Part shown: piece after piece, positions 36,642 to 48,190 of the stretch
How positions within the stretch are numbered: the first letter of the stretch is position 1
How the letters are laid out: every line of letters starts with the position of its first letter
NCBI GenBank assembly: GCA_030248295.1
Contig: JASANH010000055.1
Coordinates: 186,001 to 250,000 of the forward strand
Origin: Mesodorylaimus sp. YZB2_4
Taxonomy: Eukaryota > Nematoda > Enoplea > Dorylaimida > Dorylaimidae
DNA length: 64,000 nucleotides
Reading direction: 5' to 3'
The notes under the pieces: generated by a model
Told to the model about the DNA's origin: nothing
Database searches by the model: none
Seen by the model: only the letters and a program-made list of their open reading frames with translations
Translations under genes and position numbers: made by a program

Positions 36642-38013
36642 TGTTGCTCGCACACACGCATGTGCGCTCAGCGTACTGCACCATATTAGGGCCTAAGTAC
36701 TGTATAGCCATAATAGAGCACATTTTCTCTACGAAATTGTCGTTGACATCAACTCACGCTATCACTAAAAGTTTTTGCGGCGATTTTGCATATTTGGTGC
36801 ACGCGCGCCTATCGCACGACGGGGGGGGGCGGCGATCGACTACGATTAGGCACTTACAAATCAATCCGCTGACAATGAGTCGTTAATTATTGCACTTATT
36901 ATATAAACTCGTGTGTCGACAAGAGCACATAACGATTTTAGTGCTGCTGCCAGTCTTTTCGTCGCTCAAATCAGGTACAGTACCTTGTGTAACCATACAA
37001 AGACGCCTGATTTAAGCTGTCGCCTCAGCGGGCGTAGGAGAGGAGGTCTGTTGGGCATACTCTTACTGGGCGAGTTCTGCCATACCTGCGTCTGAAACAT
37101 AAACCCGACGGGCTGCGTTCCCAGGCAGAGAAAATCGATTACTATCCCCCACTCACCATGGCTCACTTGCGCCACGGTCACTTGTTCCGTCATGGGTATG
37201 CCAGAGAAGGTGCTGAGCAATGTCAGCATCGACTTATCCGATCCTAGGCGTGGATCTCGATCTGGCTGATCCTCTTGAAGAAATGAGATATATAAGTATA
37301 CGTAGTCGTGTACTCGTTCAGTATATTATTATTTTCAAGCAGAAACAGTGCAAGAAATTTTTGCTGCCTTCGGCTGGTGCAGCAGTCGGATTGGATTGAA
37401 CCGATCCATCCATCGTTTCAGCGGATCGATCGATGCTGGGAGTAGTGCTTTTTCAGAATATTTGGGATGGGGGTCCACTGAAGTTAATTCGTGGGGGGGT
37501 GGGGAGGGGGGTCAAGGCAAAATTGATGAAAGGTGGACAGGGGGCGGGCGGAGTAAAAAAAAACGGTGGACGCCCTTTGTGGATTGCCCTTTGTGCTATG
37601 TACTGTTTCTCGGTTGTGCCCGTCGTTTTTGTAGTGCGAAGTAAAGTCGCGTGTCAAACTCAACCAGCTACTGTACAATCAGGGCTGCGCACTATATTTA
37701 TAGTCAGTGCCTGCAGACATTACTTTTCGACTCCAACGGGTAATCGATACTTTATCATAGCACGGCATAATCGAGGCAGGAATAGAAATCGATGCAGCCA
37801 CAAAAAAATCTGTCGATTCTATGCAGCATCTCACCAACCCATCTCAAAAGTGTCTGAAAACATCCCAGCCGAAACAAAAAACCCCAGAAAATCAACCAAT
37901 AGCATTCTATAAATTAGCAGTAATCACGCCTTCCTTAATTGCGGGTTTATTTTTATTTTGCGGCTTTTTGGCATTGCCCTTGCTAAGAATTAATGCAGTT
38001 GGAATCCAGTAAG
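36642..38013. other. Intergenic, no gene recognised
   Basis: The + frame at 37821-38012 ends in a hydrophobic stretch (LIAGLFLFCGFLALPLL) but has no support as a gene. G-rich runs lie at 36822-36831 and 37494-37511. Confidence 0.35.
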
Positions 38014-40631
38014 CTATTTCTGCCAAAGTGCTAATAGACCTATAGAGAATAGAAAGAAAGTACCTAGTGCGATCCCCGCCATACAAAAAAAATTTGCACG
38101 GCTAATTTTCAGCACGTCATTTTCAGTCGGTATTCTGCGTCAAAAGTGATGGTAACTTTGTTAAATAAAACACGCGACACGTCGCCGAGTTTCCCATTCA
38201 TAGGCGTGGAGGCGATTTTTGTCTCGTACGACCATGAATCGCACAATGGCATACATTCGCTGGCACGACTTTTTAGATGAGTGAACTAAAAACAACAATT
38301 ATAGCTGCATACAATTTTAGTGAGTGACAAAGGGTTCAAGGCTTTAGCGGCGTCCACATTGGTCCTCAGGTTCCCAGCTAATCGGGCCACTTCGGTGCAA
38401 TGCTGATTCTAAATCAGGTTCAGGATGCTGCAACGTTGACGAGCCGAAGAAGATCGATTTCAAATGGATCTCCCCAGTGAAAGAATGGCATTTGTATAAG
38501 TTAAGCTGCTTACCAGATCTTCTGATTTTCCAGTGACTTTAATATCGACACTACTTTGGAAAGCTCCAAAATAACAAGCATACAAATGAGCAGGCGTGCA
38601 TATCGATGAATCATTAGGTTTCATAGTGTCGAAATGGACAATGCATCCGCACTGAATCAGGAACGTTTCAAAGAATTGTGCCATTGTGCATGTATCCACG
38701 TTATAACGCTCGATATCTGCCAGCTCCTCGAAGTATCTAAAACTGACAATACTTGTACACTTGTAGAGGAACTAGTGTTTCACCCACTCTTTTAATTCTC
38801 CGTGCAGACCTTTATGTCGCTCAGCGTCGAAATGATAGCTGTTCATACAGTTAAGCATGGCTCTCCGTCTTGTGCCCTTTACGATTATTTGAGACGCCAT
38901 GCCAGCTGGCAGATAGTCATTCACTTCGAAAAGACCAGGCACACGATTTTGGAAGGAGACCAACAATGCTGGGGGTTCTGCCCAAGAAGCAGTATAGGGA
39001 TTGTCGATTGCTGTTTCAAAATATAACTTCCTTGTACCACCTGGAACCGATCTTTGTTTGCCGAGATTTGATTCGGCACTTGCCTTAAAGGAATTGTGCA
39101 GCATATCAACCGAACGATAATCAGGAATTCAAAGTACAGGTATCGCTGCGCCTACTGGCTAGCTATCCACTGCACAGCTGTGCTAGCAAATTCAGTGAGA
39201 GGTAGGTTTTTACAACGACATCCAAGGCAAGGGAAATGGCACTAGCGAGCTGGGTGGGTGTCCTACCTTAAACTTGTTCTGTTGTATCTTGTTCTTTGTT
39301 TCTTTTTGCGTGTCTTATCACTTTCTACCTTATCCTAGGCTTAGGCTTAGGCTAAGGCTAAGGCTTACCGTTAGTCAAACGCTTTCTTGTTTGCAGATCG
39401 AAATAGCGTGTTTCTGTTAGCCGTGTCTTCTTAGGCGTGTGGGCATAGGAAACCCGCCCCGCGCGTGTGTGCCGCGTACCGCGCCAAGGGTAGACACTAC
39501 CCAGTTGCGTACCAAGCAGTACTGCGGACAATGCAGAATCACTCTGGACATACTGTAGGTCGGCACAAGAGAACTTTTGGAAAAGGGAAAGCCCAAAGAA
39601 GGCCAAGCTCGCATGTTTCAAGGAATCATAAAACTTATTTTAAGCCAATAAACACTTACATTCAATCGAAAGCACTTCCACGCTCCAGTATTGAATCCGA
39701 TTGGGTCCGTACTGCAGCAATCGAAATCAAATCCATTGAGGCTACATTTTGTGAATACATCGCCACATTTTATCATAGCTTTTTCGTATAAGCCTTTCAT
39801 TCCAGTCCAGCTAGAACTGTGGGCGACGATAGTTTTATAGATTATCTCATTGTAAATTGGAACACGATTTCGTATGTTGTCATTTGCCAGCCAAGAACTG
39901 CTGTAATGTTCAGGAGAGCTGGTCATATAGGCCACCGTTTCTGGAATGAGGCTTTCTACCTTTGTATAGCTGCCGTTTGTTACTGATTTTGTGCGATTCC
40001 TAAGACTTTTGTCCGATTCTAAATAAGGAAGGGCGTCCCAAAATTTTTGAAGAAAGTAAGTGAAATTCACTCCATATGGGCAAACCCAAGGACTTCGTAA
40101 TTTCATGTCCGGATATGTCAGATCCTGTATTTCTAGTACGACGACGTATTGGAAAAAATTCACGATGGCTGGGATTAAATAGCATAAAGTGTCAGCTACA
40201 CCAAAAAGTAAAATAATTGCCCAAAATACTCTTTCAAATTTTGATTCCGCGAAAAGGAAATTATGAAGGCCGCATATCGAGATATTGTTCAGGCAACCAC
40301 GCACTGTAGGCGCTGATGATTCCTTTTTTGAGACTGTTTGCTTTGACGTTCCAAGTTCATCGCCAGTTTCATTTCTGAGTTTTCTCGCTTCTGCAGGAAC
40401 CCATTTCTCCGAATGAGATACAGTTACGGGTGTTACCTTGGTCTTCGATGGCGTTGCACGTTTTGACCAGGCTTGAGATTCGTTTTGTTTGTACATTCTG
40501 AATGTGATCGCCGCACGGAGGAGATGTGCTTTAGCTGTATTCTCGAACTGGACCTTGATCACTGCTTGCTCCTGTAGCTGAGAGAACGAGACTAGAAGAC
40601 TACAGTATGTGCACGATCCCCGGATAGTCAT
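38014..40631 (-). CDS. DEG/ENaC-type sodium channel subunit, frame broken before TM2
   Basis: Exons on the minus strand are 40631-39660, 39083-38810, 38716-38514 and 38285-38109; the exon 2/3 junction is the least sure, but this choice keeps phase. Family features in order are TM1 (FWAIILLFGVADTLCYLIPA), YPDM..CPYG after it, a Cys-rich finger/beta-ball with CSLNG, CGCIVHF..ICTPAHLYAC and CMPLCDSWSYETKIAS (the C.P.C...Y...S block). Exon 4 stops at 38109-38111, just before the expected second helix. A hydrophobic segment in the next frame (AGIALGTFFLFSIGLLALW, to TAG at 38014) is the likely TM2, so there is a one-base frame break or an unseen small intron. In it the GxS selectivity filter reads GTF. 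Start uncertain: the frame is open to 40631, with another ATG at 40496. Confidence 0.7.
39335..39368. repeat. Short interstitial telomere-like tract
   Basis: Two TTAGGC units run into two TAAGGC variants and a final partial unit, within the 576-bp intron between exons 1 and 2 of the DEG/ENaC-type gene. TTAGGC is the canonical nematode telomere unit. With so few units this could be a chance microsatellite. Confidence 0.7.
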
Positions 40632-41629
40632 TCCCGTAGTGGTGCTATGGTAGGTCGGTCGTGAACTTGCACCTTATCAACCCTAATTGTCATTGAGACC
40701 TGCTCCCATTGGAACCGTCGGCTGAACTTAATCACGTTCTCGGAGCTGTTCGTGGTGCGGTCGGACTGATAGACTACATCCCATGCGTAGCATTCACGTC
40801 ACCACTCATGGGTTAGGCCCTTGATCTCCAGCTTGCCAAAATTAGTGACTATCAGACCACTCGTTCATAGCACCACACGTCAGTCGCAAGCTAGTTCTTT
40901 TTTTCATAAAAATCCTGCACTTTTTGGTTCCCTACAATATGACCACCACGCTAGAGACACGCAAGGTACTTAGGCTCGTAATATAGTAACACGTGGCTAT
41001 AAAAATTGTGGAGAAGGCTCAAAACTCTAGCACTTTTAGTGTGTAATGGATTCGGTAATGGACTTGGTTCTAAGCCAGCATGTCTGGAGATTGTAAGAGA
41101 TTGAACTCACTCATCAAAAGGACATCATTGAGGTGGCGACTACCAGCTCTGATCTGACATTACTGCCATGCATGCCAAACCCTTCACAATGGCTCGAGGA
41201 AAGAATATGATTTTCGGACAGTAGAGCAAGGAGTTTCCGTGTGTGTGCACGAAACTGCTTCTAATTAGAGCTCTGGTCTGTGCTTAAAGGACTCGTCTAA
41301 TTGGAAGGTATAGCTCATGCAACACAGCACATAATTAAGTAAATCTCGGTGCATCTGCACTATATTCGCGACCTGCTACAGCTTGGTTTATCTCACGATC
41401 AGTAGAAACGAGGTAGAGGAAAATTATCGTGTGTGATAAAGCGTACAGGATACGCTTTTGCAAATTTATGAAAACAATAGTTGGCCACCATTTTGCGATA
41501 ATTATTGAAAGTAGAAGCACATAGGTCAAAAGGACACCTAGTTCTCTGCAAAGATTTTTAAAAAAATTCTTGTGCCCAAGCTCGTTTTGCCTTATCCAGT
41601 CAGCGATAAAACCTTCCTCGTATAAAAAA
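40632..41629. other. Intergenic, no gene recognised
   Basis: This is the presumed 5' flank of the DEG/ENaC-type gene. No exon-like feature. A minus frame at 41335-41600 contains two hydrophobic stretches but no family motif. Confidence 0.4.
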
Positions 41630-41935
41630 GGTTTTGCGGGGACCAGGGCCCCCAGCAGCGTCCCTGTGTGCGTCTCCACTTGTAGACTGGCTCCACACGA
41701 ACGCATCTGGACAGGACGCCGACTTCCGCGGATGACCACGGCGTGTAGGCTGTGAATCCTGTTGGTGCTCGGCAGCCGAGACTGTCTCGTCGTTTGGCTT
41801 CCGTCTCTCCGCTCGAACCACCTCGACGGTACTGGGTGAATCATCAACGGCCTCAACCAGGGCTCGTGGGTTGCAGGCCAGCCTCCATCAACCGGGATTG
41901 AACCTAGGACGAGTCCAGCCACTCGCTACCATGCA
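41630..41935 (-). mobile_element. Candidate tRNA-derived SINE
   Basis: On the minus strand the 5' part has an A-box-like GGTAGCGAGTGGCTGG and, about 20 bases downstream, a B-box GGTTCAATCCC, the spacing and sequence of a polymerase III internal promoter. It does not fold into an obvious intact tRNA. The body is GC-rich and unrelated to its AT-rich surroundings, and it ends in a CAAAACCTTTTTT tail. A minus-strand frame runs through it, but this is read through the repeat and not a gene. No second copy in this window. Confidence 0.5.
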
Positions 41936-42742
41936 GTACAGTCACACAATGGCCAGGCCCGCCTGTGAAGTAAATTGACCACGTTTCCGGATGTGACTTG
42001 AATCATCTGGAGAATTATGAACCATTTCTCTGTGAGTGAGCGATTGTTCGAGCGACCTCGCCAATGATCTTTTCACTTCTTAACGCGACCTGGCCCCAGT
42101 TTTATCGAGGCGCTCCAAGTGTTACAAGCGCCAAAAGTAACTATTTTACGAAGAAGTCACAAGTTAGAAATGCGAGCGTGAGGGCTGGCTGTTTACAAGG
42201 AATCTGCGAGCCGTCCAGTAGAAGCATCAGCAACAAGTCGCAAGCCCGGGCGAGCGGTTCACCGCGATTTTGTCAGCCCTAGTAAAAAAGAGTGATTTGC
42301 GAAATATCGAGGCAGAACTTTTGGTGAGTCCAAAAGCAGAAGCCAGCAGCACATTGATTTTTTGGAAGGTGCTTTGGTCAGTTGGACCCCTTTCACAAGG
42401 CAGCCAAGTTCTGGTTACCTGCCATAATAAGTGACCTGTCAAACGACGAAAAGAAAGAAAAAGAGTACATCGCAGAAACATAGGGCGAATAGATGAAAAC
42501 CAGCGATGCTACAAGTCCTAAGAGTCTCGTTCTGACTAATTGAAAATGCTACCCTTTTTTTTTGAGAGCTTGTAGGTTCATGACACCAAATTGCTCGTAA
42601 TCGTGCTAGTGCTCGGGCACTATCAATGGGCCAGTCACATTGGTGAAACGCGAGTCGTGGTGAGCTTGAAACTTGGCCCTGTACTTACTATTAACAGAAA
42701 GTCGAACTACACTTCGTATAGATTTTCTTACGTCAAACCTTG
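41936..42742. other. Intergenic, no gene recognised
   Basis: No supported exons. Confidence 0.4.
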
Positions 42743-42964
42743 TATCGGGTGTGCCATAAAGAATGATACTCTATGCAGGGCGCAGTTTTCCGCGGAGCTG
42801 GGACTTTGTGTTTTTTTACACTGCCATCACTGGATTCAGCGTTAAATTTAAAGCTAGTAAGCCCTCTTTGGGCCGTAGAAAATTGTATAGGACATTGTAA
42901 AAAATTAAGCTACGTAGCTAGACCAAAAAATATGAAAGTATCATTCTTTATGGCACACCCGATA
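42743..42964. mobile_element. 222-bp mariner-type MITE
   Basis: The ends 42743-42770 and 42937-42964 are perfect 28-bp inverted repeats including a terminal TA (core TCGGGTGTGCCATAAAGAAT). The TA on each side is the expected Tc1/mariner target duplication. The interior is non-coding. The terminus matches that of the transposase relic at 151, so this is a non-autonomous derivative of that family. Perfect repeat identity suggests recent insertion. Confidence 0.9.
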
Positions 42965-43441
42965 GTTCGCAGTTTTGCGTACAGCTGAGATGCTTGTGCC
43001 CCGACCTTTATAAAGTGAGGGCGATGAAGTTAGACCAGGCAGCAATGTGATTAGAGTGCCCCGATCGAAAGTGCAAAAGCAGCTTTACCTTTTTGTTTAG
43101 GTGGAAAATAAGGGGTCAAAATGTTTCGATACTGCGTCTTCATCCACCAGCCATCCACCAGCGATGCTGACTTTCGGCTTTTGCTCTGGTATTCCTTTTA
43201 CTGGTGCTTGGCAGTGTGCGATAGTCTCTGAAGGGCGTGCGGCAAGTGGTGAAAGGAAGGGGCGAGTGTTTTTGCACGTCTAGCTCGGACAGAATTATCA
43301 GTAAGAACTACGAATTGCAAAATTGTTTGCGAACTTTGGCATTTCTCCTGCATTCTTATCAATGGACTAAAAAGTGACAGGAGTTCGCTCAACTGCGAAA
43401 TCTTCAAAACAAAGTTGCAAAGTTCATGCAATGTGACATTT

Positions 43442-43653
43442 ATTATCTTGGTTCAAAGTACGCTCGCCTTTTTCACTTCACACCTTATCAAAGGTGGGGT
43501 TCGTCGGGAATTTTCTTCTTTCTGTGTACGCCATCACGAAAACCCGCCAGTTGGCATTTAACTGATAAGGAACAAACTAGTGATAAGATGAGAAAGAAAC
43601 AAGATTTTATCAGGATATGTCTGCAAAAGTACACAAATCAATCGCCTATATAA
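43442..43653 (+). promoter_or_regulatory. P450 promoter: GATA cluster and TATA box
   Basis: GATA motifs on either strand lie at 43443-43448 (AAGATAA), 43484-43490 (TGATAAG), 43561-43570 (ACTGATAAGG), 43581-43587 (TGATAAG) and 43607-43614 (CTGATAAA). TATATAA at 43647-43653 is 68 bp before the ATG. In C. elegans, ACTGATAA-type sites bind the intestinal GATA factor ELT-2, so gut expression is inferred. Confidence 0.6.
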
Positions 43654-43720
43654 ACACACGCTCCGCTCATTGTTTCATTATCTGCTACAACATACCGTAT
43701 CTTACTGTAGCCCCGGAAAA

Positions 43721-46105
43721 ATGATCGATCTAAAGCGCTTCGACTGGTTTCATGTTCTTGTCTCTATTCTAATCGTGCTCACTCTCCTTTTCAAGTTAGC
43801 CTCTTGAATTTGTTTTTTGAGCAGTTTTTTGATAAATTCCTTTTTCCAGATACTTTATATCCAATTTTGACGCATTCTCTAAACTCGGCATACCAGGTCC
43901 AAAACCAGTTCCATTGCTGGGCACACTGCATCATTACATGAAAGAAGGCCTGAGATTGGATTTGAGTTTCATCAGCAAATACGGGCGTGTTTTTGGGTGA
44001 GTCAGCGAGTCCATTAAAATTATTCAAATTTATTAACCCTTTGCAACTTTTAGGACATTTGTGGGCGTGCATCCAGTGTTAGTCGTGAGCGACCCAGAAA
44101 TTATTAAACAAATTGCTATCAAAGAATTTGATAGTTTTTCCAATCATAAGGTATGTAGAGCGAATGTGACCGTTTTTTTACATGGATAAAAGTAAACTTT
44201 TCAGCGTGTTCTAATCAATAAACCATTAAAAACGATGTTAGGGGTGGCAAAAAATGAAGAATGGAAGACATTGCGAAATGTGATTTCACCAGCTTTCAGC
44301 AACAAAAAGATGCAACAGGTCAGTCACCTAACTTTTGAGATGTTTTTTTCACCTGATGACTTAATTTTTAGCTCATGCCAATTATCACTGCATGTATTGA
44401 TGACTTGATCAAAAAAATTGATCAGCTGTCAGAAAGTGGTCAAATGTGCGAAGTTAGTCAGTAAGTGGTTAAAAAGCGAAAATGGCCAGTGGCCGAAGCT
44501 TAGCCGAATTTTTTAGACTTTTCGCTGCTTTTACAATGGACGTCGTGGCCCAATCTCATTTTGGGATAAAACTTGAGGGAGACAACAATATAAACTCTAT
44601 GTTTGTTCAAGAAGCAAGAAAAATGTTTGGTGTGTTCACAATTTTCCAACCCAAAATGTTACTTTATTGTAAGTCAGTGCACTCAAGTGTGGCCATTATC
44701 TCATCTCTACATTTTCTAATTTAGTGTGGTTTCCATTTTTGGTTCCTATCTTGGAAAAAATCGGCATCACTGTGTTTCCAAAAGATTCTGTTGAATATTT
44801 TGTCAAGTTGGTGGAAGACATTTTGCAATTGAGATCAAAACAGAAAAAAGATGTGAGTCGTATTTTTCAAAACTACTAGCATTGCTTCCCTTTATTTCTC
44901 TGCTCATGAGGAGGAGTTACATTGAAGGGGTTTTTATATTTCAGGAACATCCAACCGATCTTCTCCAAGCACTAATCAGCACCCGCGGTCTTGAGTGTGA
45001 TAACTCCAATACTGGGGCCAAAATCAGCCCTCTCAGAAGAAGTAAGCCAATCAAGTCTGGCCATCATCCCCTGCGGCCAACACTGTTTCATTTGTAGGAC
45101 TAACGAAGGAAGAGATCGTGGCCAACAGCGTCATGTTCCTTATCGGAGGGAACGAGACTATCGCCAGGGTCATGTCATGGATAACTTATAGTCTGAGTGC
45201 TCATCAAGATGTCCAAGAAAAATTATACGATGAGCTGAGCAATTTTTTGAACCAAAATAACGTAAATTTGAAATTTCTTTTGTACCTTATGCTTATTATC
45301 AGTTACCTATTTTAGGGCTTCACATACGAAAGTGTGATGGGTTTTCAATATTTGGATCAAGTGATCAATGAGACCATGCGATTGTATCCGCCTGGAATGA
45401 GGTGTGATCTTGCATCTCAGCACGGTACAGTACATGTCCAAGGTCATTGATTTTTGTCAGGACTGACCGAGTGTGCAATGAATCGTGCCAGATTGGCCAG
45501 TATTCCATCCCGAAAGGTATGACAATCAATTTCAGCATTATTGGTGTACATTACGACGAAGAGTACTGGCCAGAACCAACAAAGTTTGATCCAGAGAGGT
45601 AATTTTCTTACAAATTGCCTTCGAAAATCAGACTGAATTTATTCTGTAGGTTTTCGGAAGAAAATCGATCCAAAATTATTCCTTACACATTTCTTCCCTT
45701 TGGCGCTGGCCCGCGAAATTGCGTCGCGATGCGGATGGCTTTAATGGAAATCAAATTAGCAGTGGCTCAACTGGTGGCCAGTTTCCAAATTTTACCTTGT
45801 GAAAAGACCGAAGTGAGTCGGCGCTGTATTTAGAGGCTAGTCTGCAAGGCGCACTTTGCACGGAGCAGCTGTGCTCACCAGTCAAGGTGATGGTTCTGGG
45901 TGCTGGCAGGTGCAAAGCTGCATTGGTCACTCCCATGAAGTGAACTGGACGTTCTCGAAGGGCAGAGCGAATTTGATGCACACAGATGCAAGGATTCCGG
46001 AACACCTTCGACGAGTTCTGTTTTTAGGTTCCAATCAAGTTACAAAAGACGACTTTTACGGCTGCGGTGAACGGAATTTGGGTTCTCTTCAAAAGACGAC
46101 AGTGA
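43721..46105 (+). CDS. Cytochrome P450, CYP3/CYP13-like, 508 aa
   Basis: Thirteen exons: 43721-43794, 43850-43996, 44054-44150, 44205-44318, 44372-44460, 44517-44668, 44725-44852, 44945-45041, 45098-45261, 45316-45401, 45461-45598, 45650-45812, 46028-46105; all phases agree and the length fits a microsomal P450. An N-terminal membrane anchor (about 11-24) leads to the proline hinge GIPGPKPVP (38-46). Then come WKTLR (C helix), the I-helix GGNETI (316-321), ExxR as ETMR (373-376), FDPERF (425-430) and the haem loop FGAGPRNCVA with Cys453. The Gly normally two residues after the Cys is Ala. It should act as an ER haem monooxygenase fed by P450 reductase; substrate unknown, but CYP13-type enzymes are linked to xenobiotic and lipid oxidation. 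No stops or shifts. Confidence 0.95.
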
Positions 46106-46433
46106 GAGTTGTCAGCTGTAAAATACGGGCACGTTTACTGTGGTATAGTGAATTTTTTGTATTCTTTATACGACTGGTTCAGTTTGATGTAATTGATGTT
46201 ATATGCAGCTCACTGTACACCATCTCGTGTCCATTGTCTTTCGTTGACACCTGATGCGAAATCCACAACGACAACCCCGCAAGTTCTCGTAGTAGTGGTT
46301 GTACCACACTCCGACGGTCGGGGCAGTGTCAGAATCATCCCCCTGAGGCTTCACAAGTTTCACAGATATCATCTATTAGCGATTGATGTGCGCCCCATCG
46401 TCACTTTCACCCTCTCCCGATTGTGATTGCAGA

Positions 46434-46663
46434 GTTTGGCCAATGGGCAAGGTTGTGTATGTGGTTGCCTTGACTGGACGTCGCATACAGCGCGTAGCAG
46501 TTGCCTTCGTTGGTTGCTCGATACTCTCCTCCAGGCGAGGCAGAAACCCGTTCGATTGATGTCCCTGGCTCAAGAAGACCTGCCTGGAGTGTTTTTGATA
46601 CCATCCGCGGCCGCGCGGATCCCGCGGCTCCTTCTCCAGTACAGCCATTCAGCCTGTTGCACC
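46434..46663 (+). repeat. Intergenic direct repeat, copy 1
   Basis: Aligns with 47572-47815. Shared words in order: GTTTGGCC, AAGGTTG, TTGCCTTCGTTGG, ATACTCTC, TCCAGGCGAGGC, GAAACCCGTT, TTGATGTC, GATACCATCC/GAGACCATCC, CGGC, CCTTCTYC, TACWGCCATTCARCC. It has no coding capacity. The repeat is tandem-dispersed, about 1.1 kb apart. Confidence 0.7.
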
Positions 46664-47571
46664 ATGCATACGCGTCTATTCCGCCCGTCGCACAAAAAAA
46701 ACCCTGCCACAAACGGAAAGCCCTTTTTCCTTCAAATATTCAGTGGTCACTGATCAATTCTGGCTGCAGTTTTGTAGTGAACACTATGCTCTGTCAGCTG
46801 GATGCAGTTTCTACCTCGAATACATATAAACTTCTCGAATGCATACCGAAAACTCTTGTCGGAAATTGTCATGTAAGCATGAGCAAGAACAAGTTAAAGG
46901 CCCGTCTAAAAGAGCACATTGTTTTTATTGCAGAAAGCTCTCGCTGTTTTCACTGAAAATTTCGAGCCTCTTGTTGGTGGGCATGAGGATGCGGGCCCTG
47001 CACTCTCTGACGGCACTAGTCAATGCTCGACTGGCAATCGATATTCTGCATGAGGCTGGCAGTTGGACGCGTCACCCATCAGGGTAATTTTTTAGCCGTA
47101 GACTAGATCAGAAGACTTGGGGTTTGCTCCCCTTGGTCTTTGGCGTGGTGCAAAGGCTTCAGGTCTGGTCACCCCCTCCAGCAATAGGGCCCCAGTCGTA
47201 TTGCTTATGACGCATATCCTCTTTGAAGCAACAGGAATGCATTGCAGGGCCTGCAGTGTGAGAATACGTACAATTAGGTGCGGCTTATTTGCATGTCTCA
47301 GTGCTCTGGTTCAGGAGACCTGTTCAGGTCTGTGTCTACCAAGAGACCGAGGTTGAGTGATCAGTTTGATTTGCAAGAATCGGTTGAGGACTGCTCTTGA
47401 GTTCCTGAGTCCTAGGTCCGTCAGAACCCCGCTTGCGGTCGATGCCCCGCTACTGTATGTGGGATCGTAAGTGGGTTTGAGCATTCCTCTGGCAAGTCCT
47501 AGATAGCCCAAGGAAGAGTCTAGGATTTCAAAGGGAAAACGCTTGGCTATATGCTTGCACGTGTAACACGT

Positions 47572-47815
47572 GTGTTTGGCCTGTGGGGAAGGTTGCGCGC
47601 TTGTTTGCTTCGACTGGCCTTATTATACATGTTGCAGTGTAGGCTTGCCTTCGTTGGCCAGCCGATATACTCTCTCCAGGCGAGGCTGAAACCCGTTGGT
47701 TTGATGTCTCAGGCTCCTAGGACTAGGTAGCCTGAGTGGGTTGGGTAGTTTTGAGACCATCCTGTCCCCGCGGCACCTTCTTCAATGTACTGCCATTCAA
47801 CCAGTTCCACACGGA
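47572..47815 (+). repeat. Intergenic direct repeat, copy 2
   Basis: Second copy of the element at 46434-46663, same orientation, with scattered substitutions and indels. Class unknown. Confidence 0.7.
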
Positions 47816-48190
47816 TAACTCTACGTAGAGTACATCATCAAAAATTCTAGTCAAGAAGGTCTAGGAAAGACCCAGTCTTCTTTAGGTCGTGTTATGCCAG
47901 CTTTTCAAGTCTGCTGATTCTCTGTTAGCAAGAAACCGATTCTAAGCAGTTTTACAAATTATGCATGGAACTGATCGTGAGTCTGTCGGCATGAGGAAGC
48001 TCAGTGCACCATTTTCATGGTTTTTCAGCCTTGACGGAAGCATGTAGCATTTCTTTGTTCTTCACTGCTTTTTTATGAAAATGAACTCAAGACAAATAAG
48101 TCAGGGTTAGCAGACAGTGCCAGATACTCCTTCAGTGACTCCCGTTGGGGCCATTTAGAATATCAAGGCTCCATTATTTTGTACGTTTCC

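Larger units (their letters stand above)
46106..48190. other. Intergenic between P450 and aquaporin; two repeat copies
   Basis: No supported exons. No clear AATAAA follows the P450 stop in the next 300 bp. The stretch carries the repeat pair at 46434 and 47572. Confidence 0.45.

Noticed and set aside
37821-38012. Plus-strand frame with a membrane-helix-like end
   Set aside because: No start context, splice partner or family match; it abuts the antisense DEG/ENaC TM2.
41335-41922. 195-codon minus-strand frame
   Set aside because: Its first half reads through a tRNA-like repeat; the rest has hydrophobic stretches only and no family motif.
41880-41935. Genuine tRNA gene
   Set aside because: The internal promoter boxes are there but acceptor and anticodon stems do not pair.
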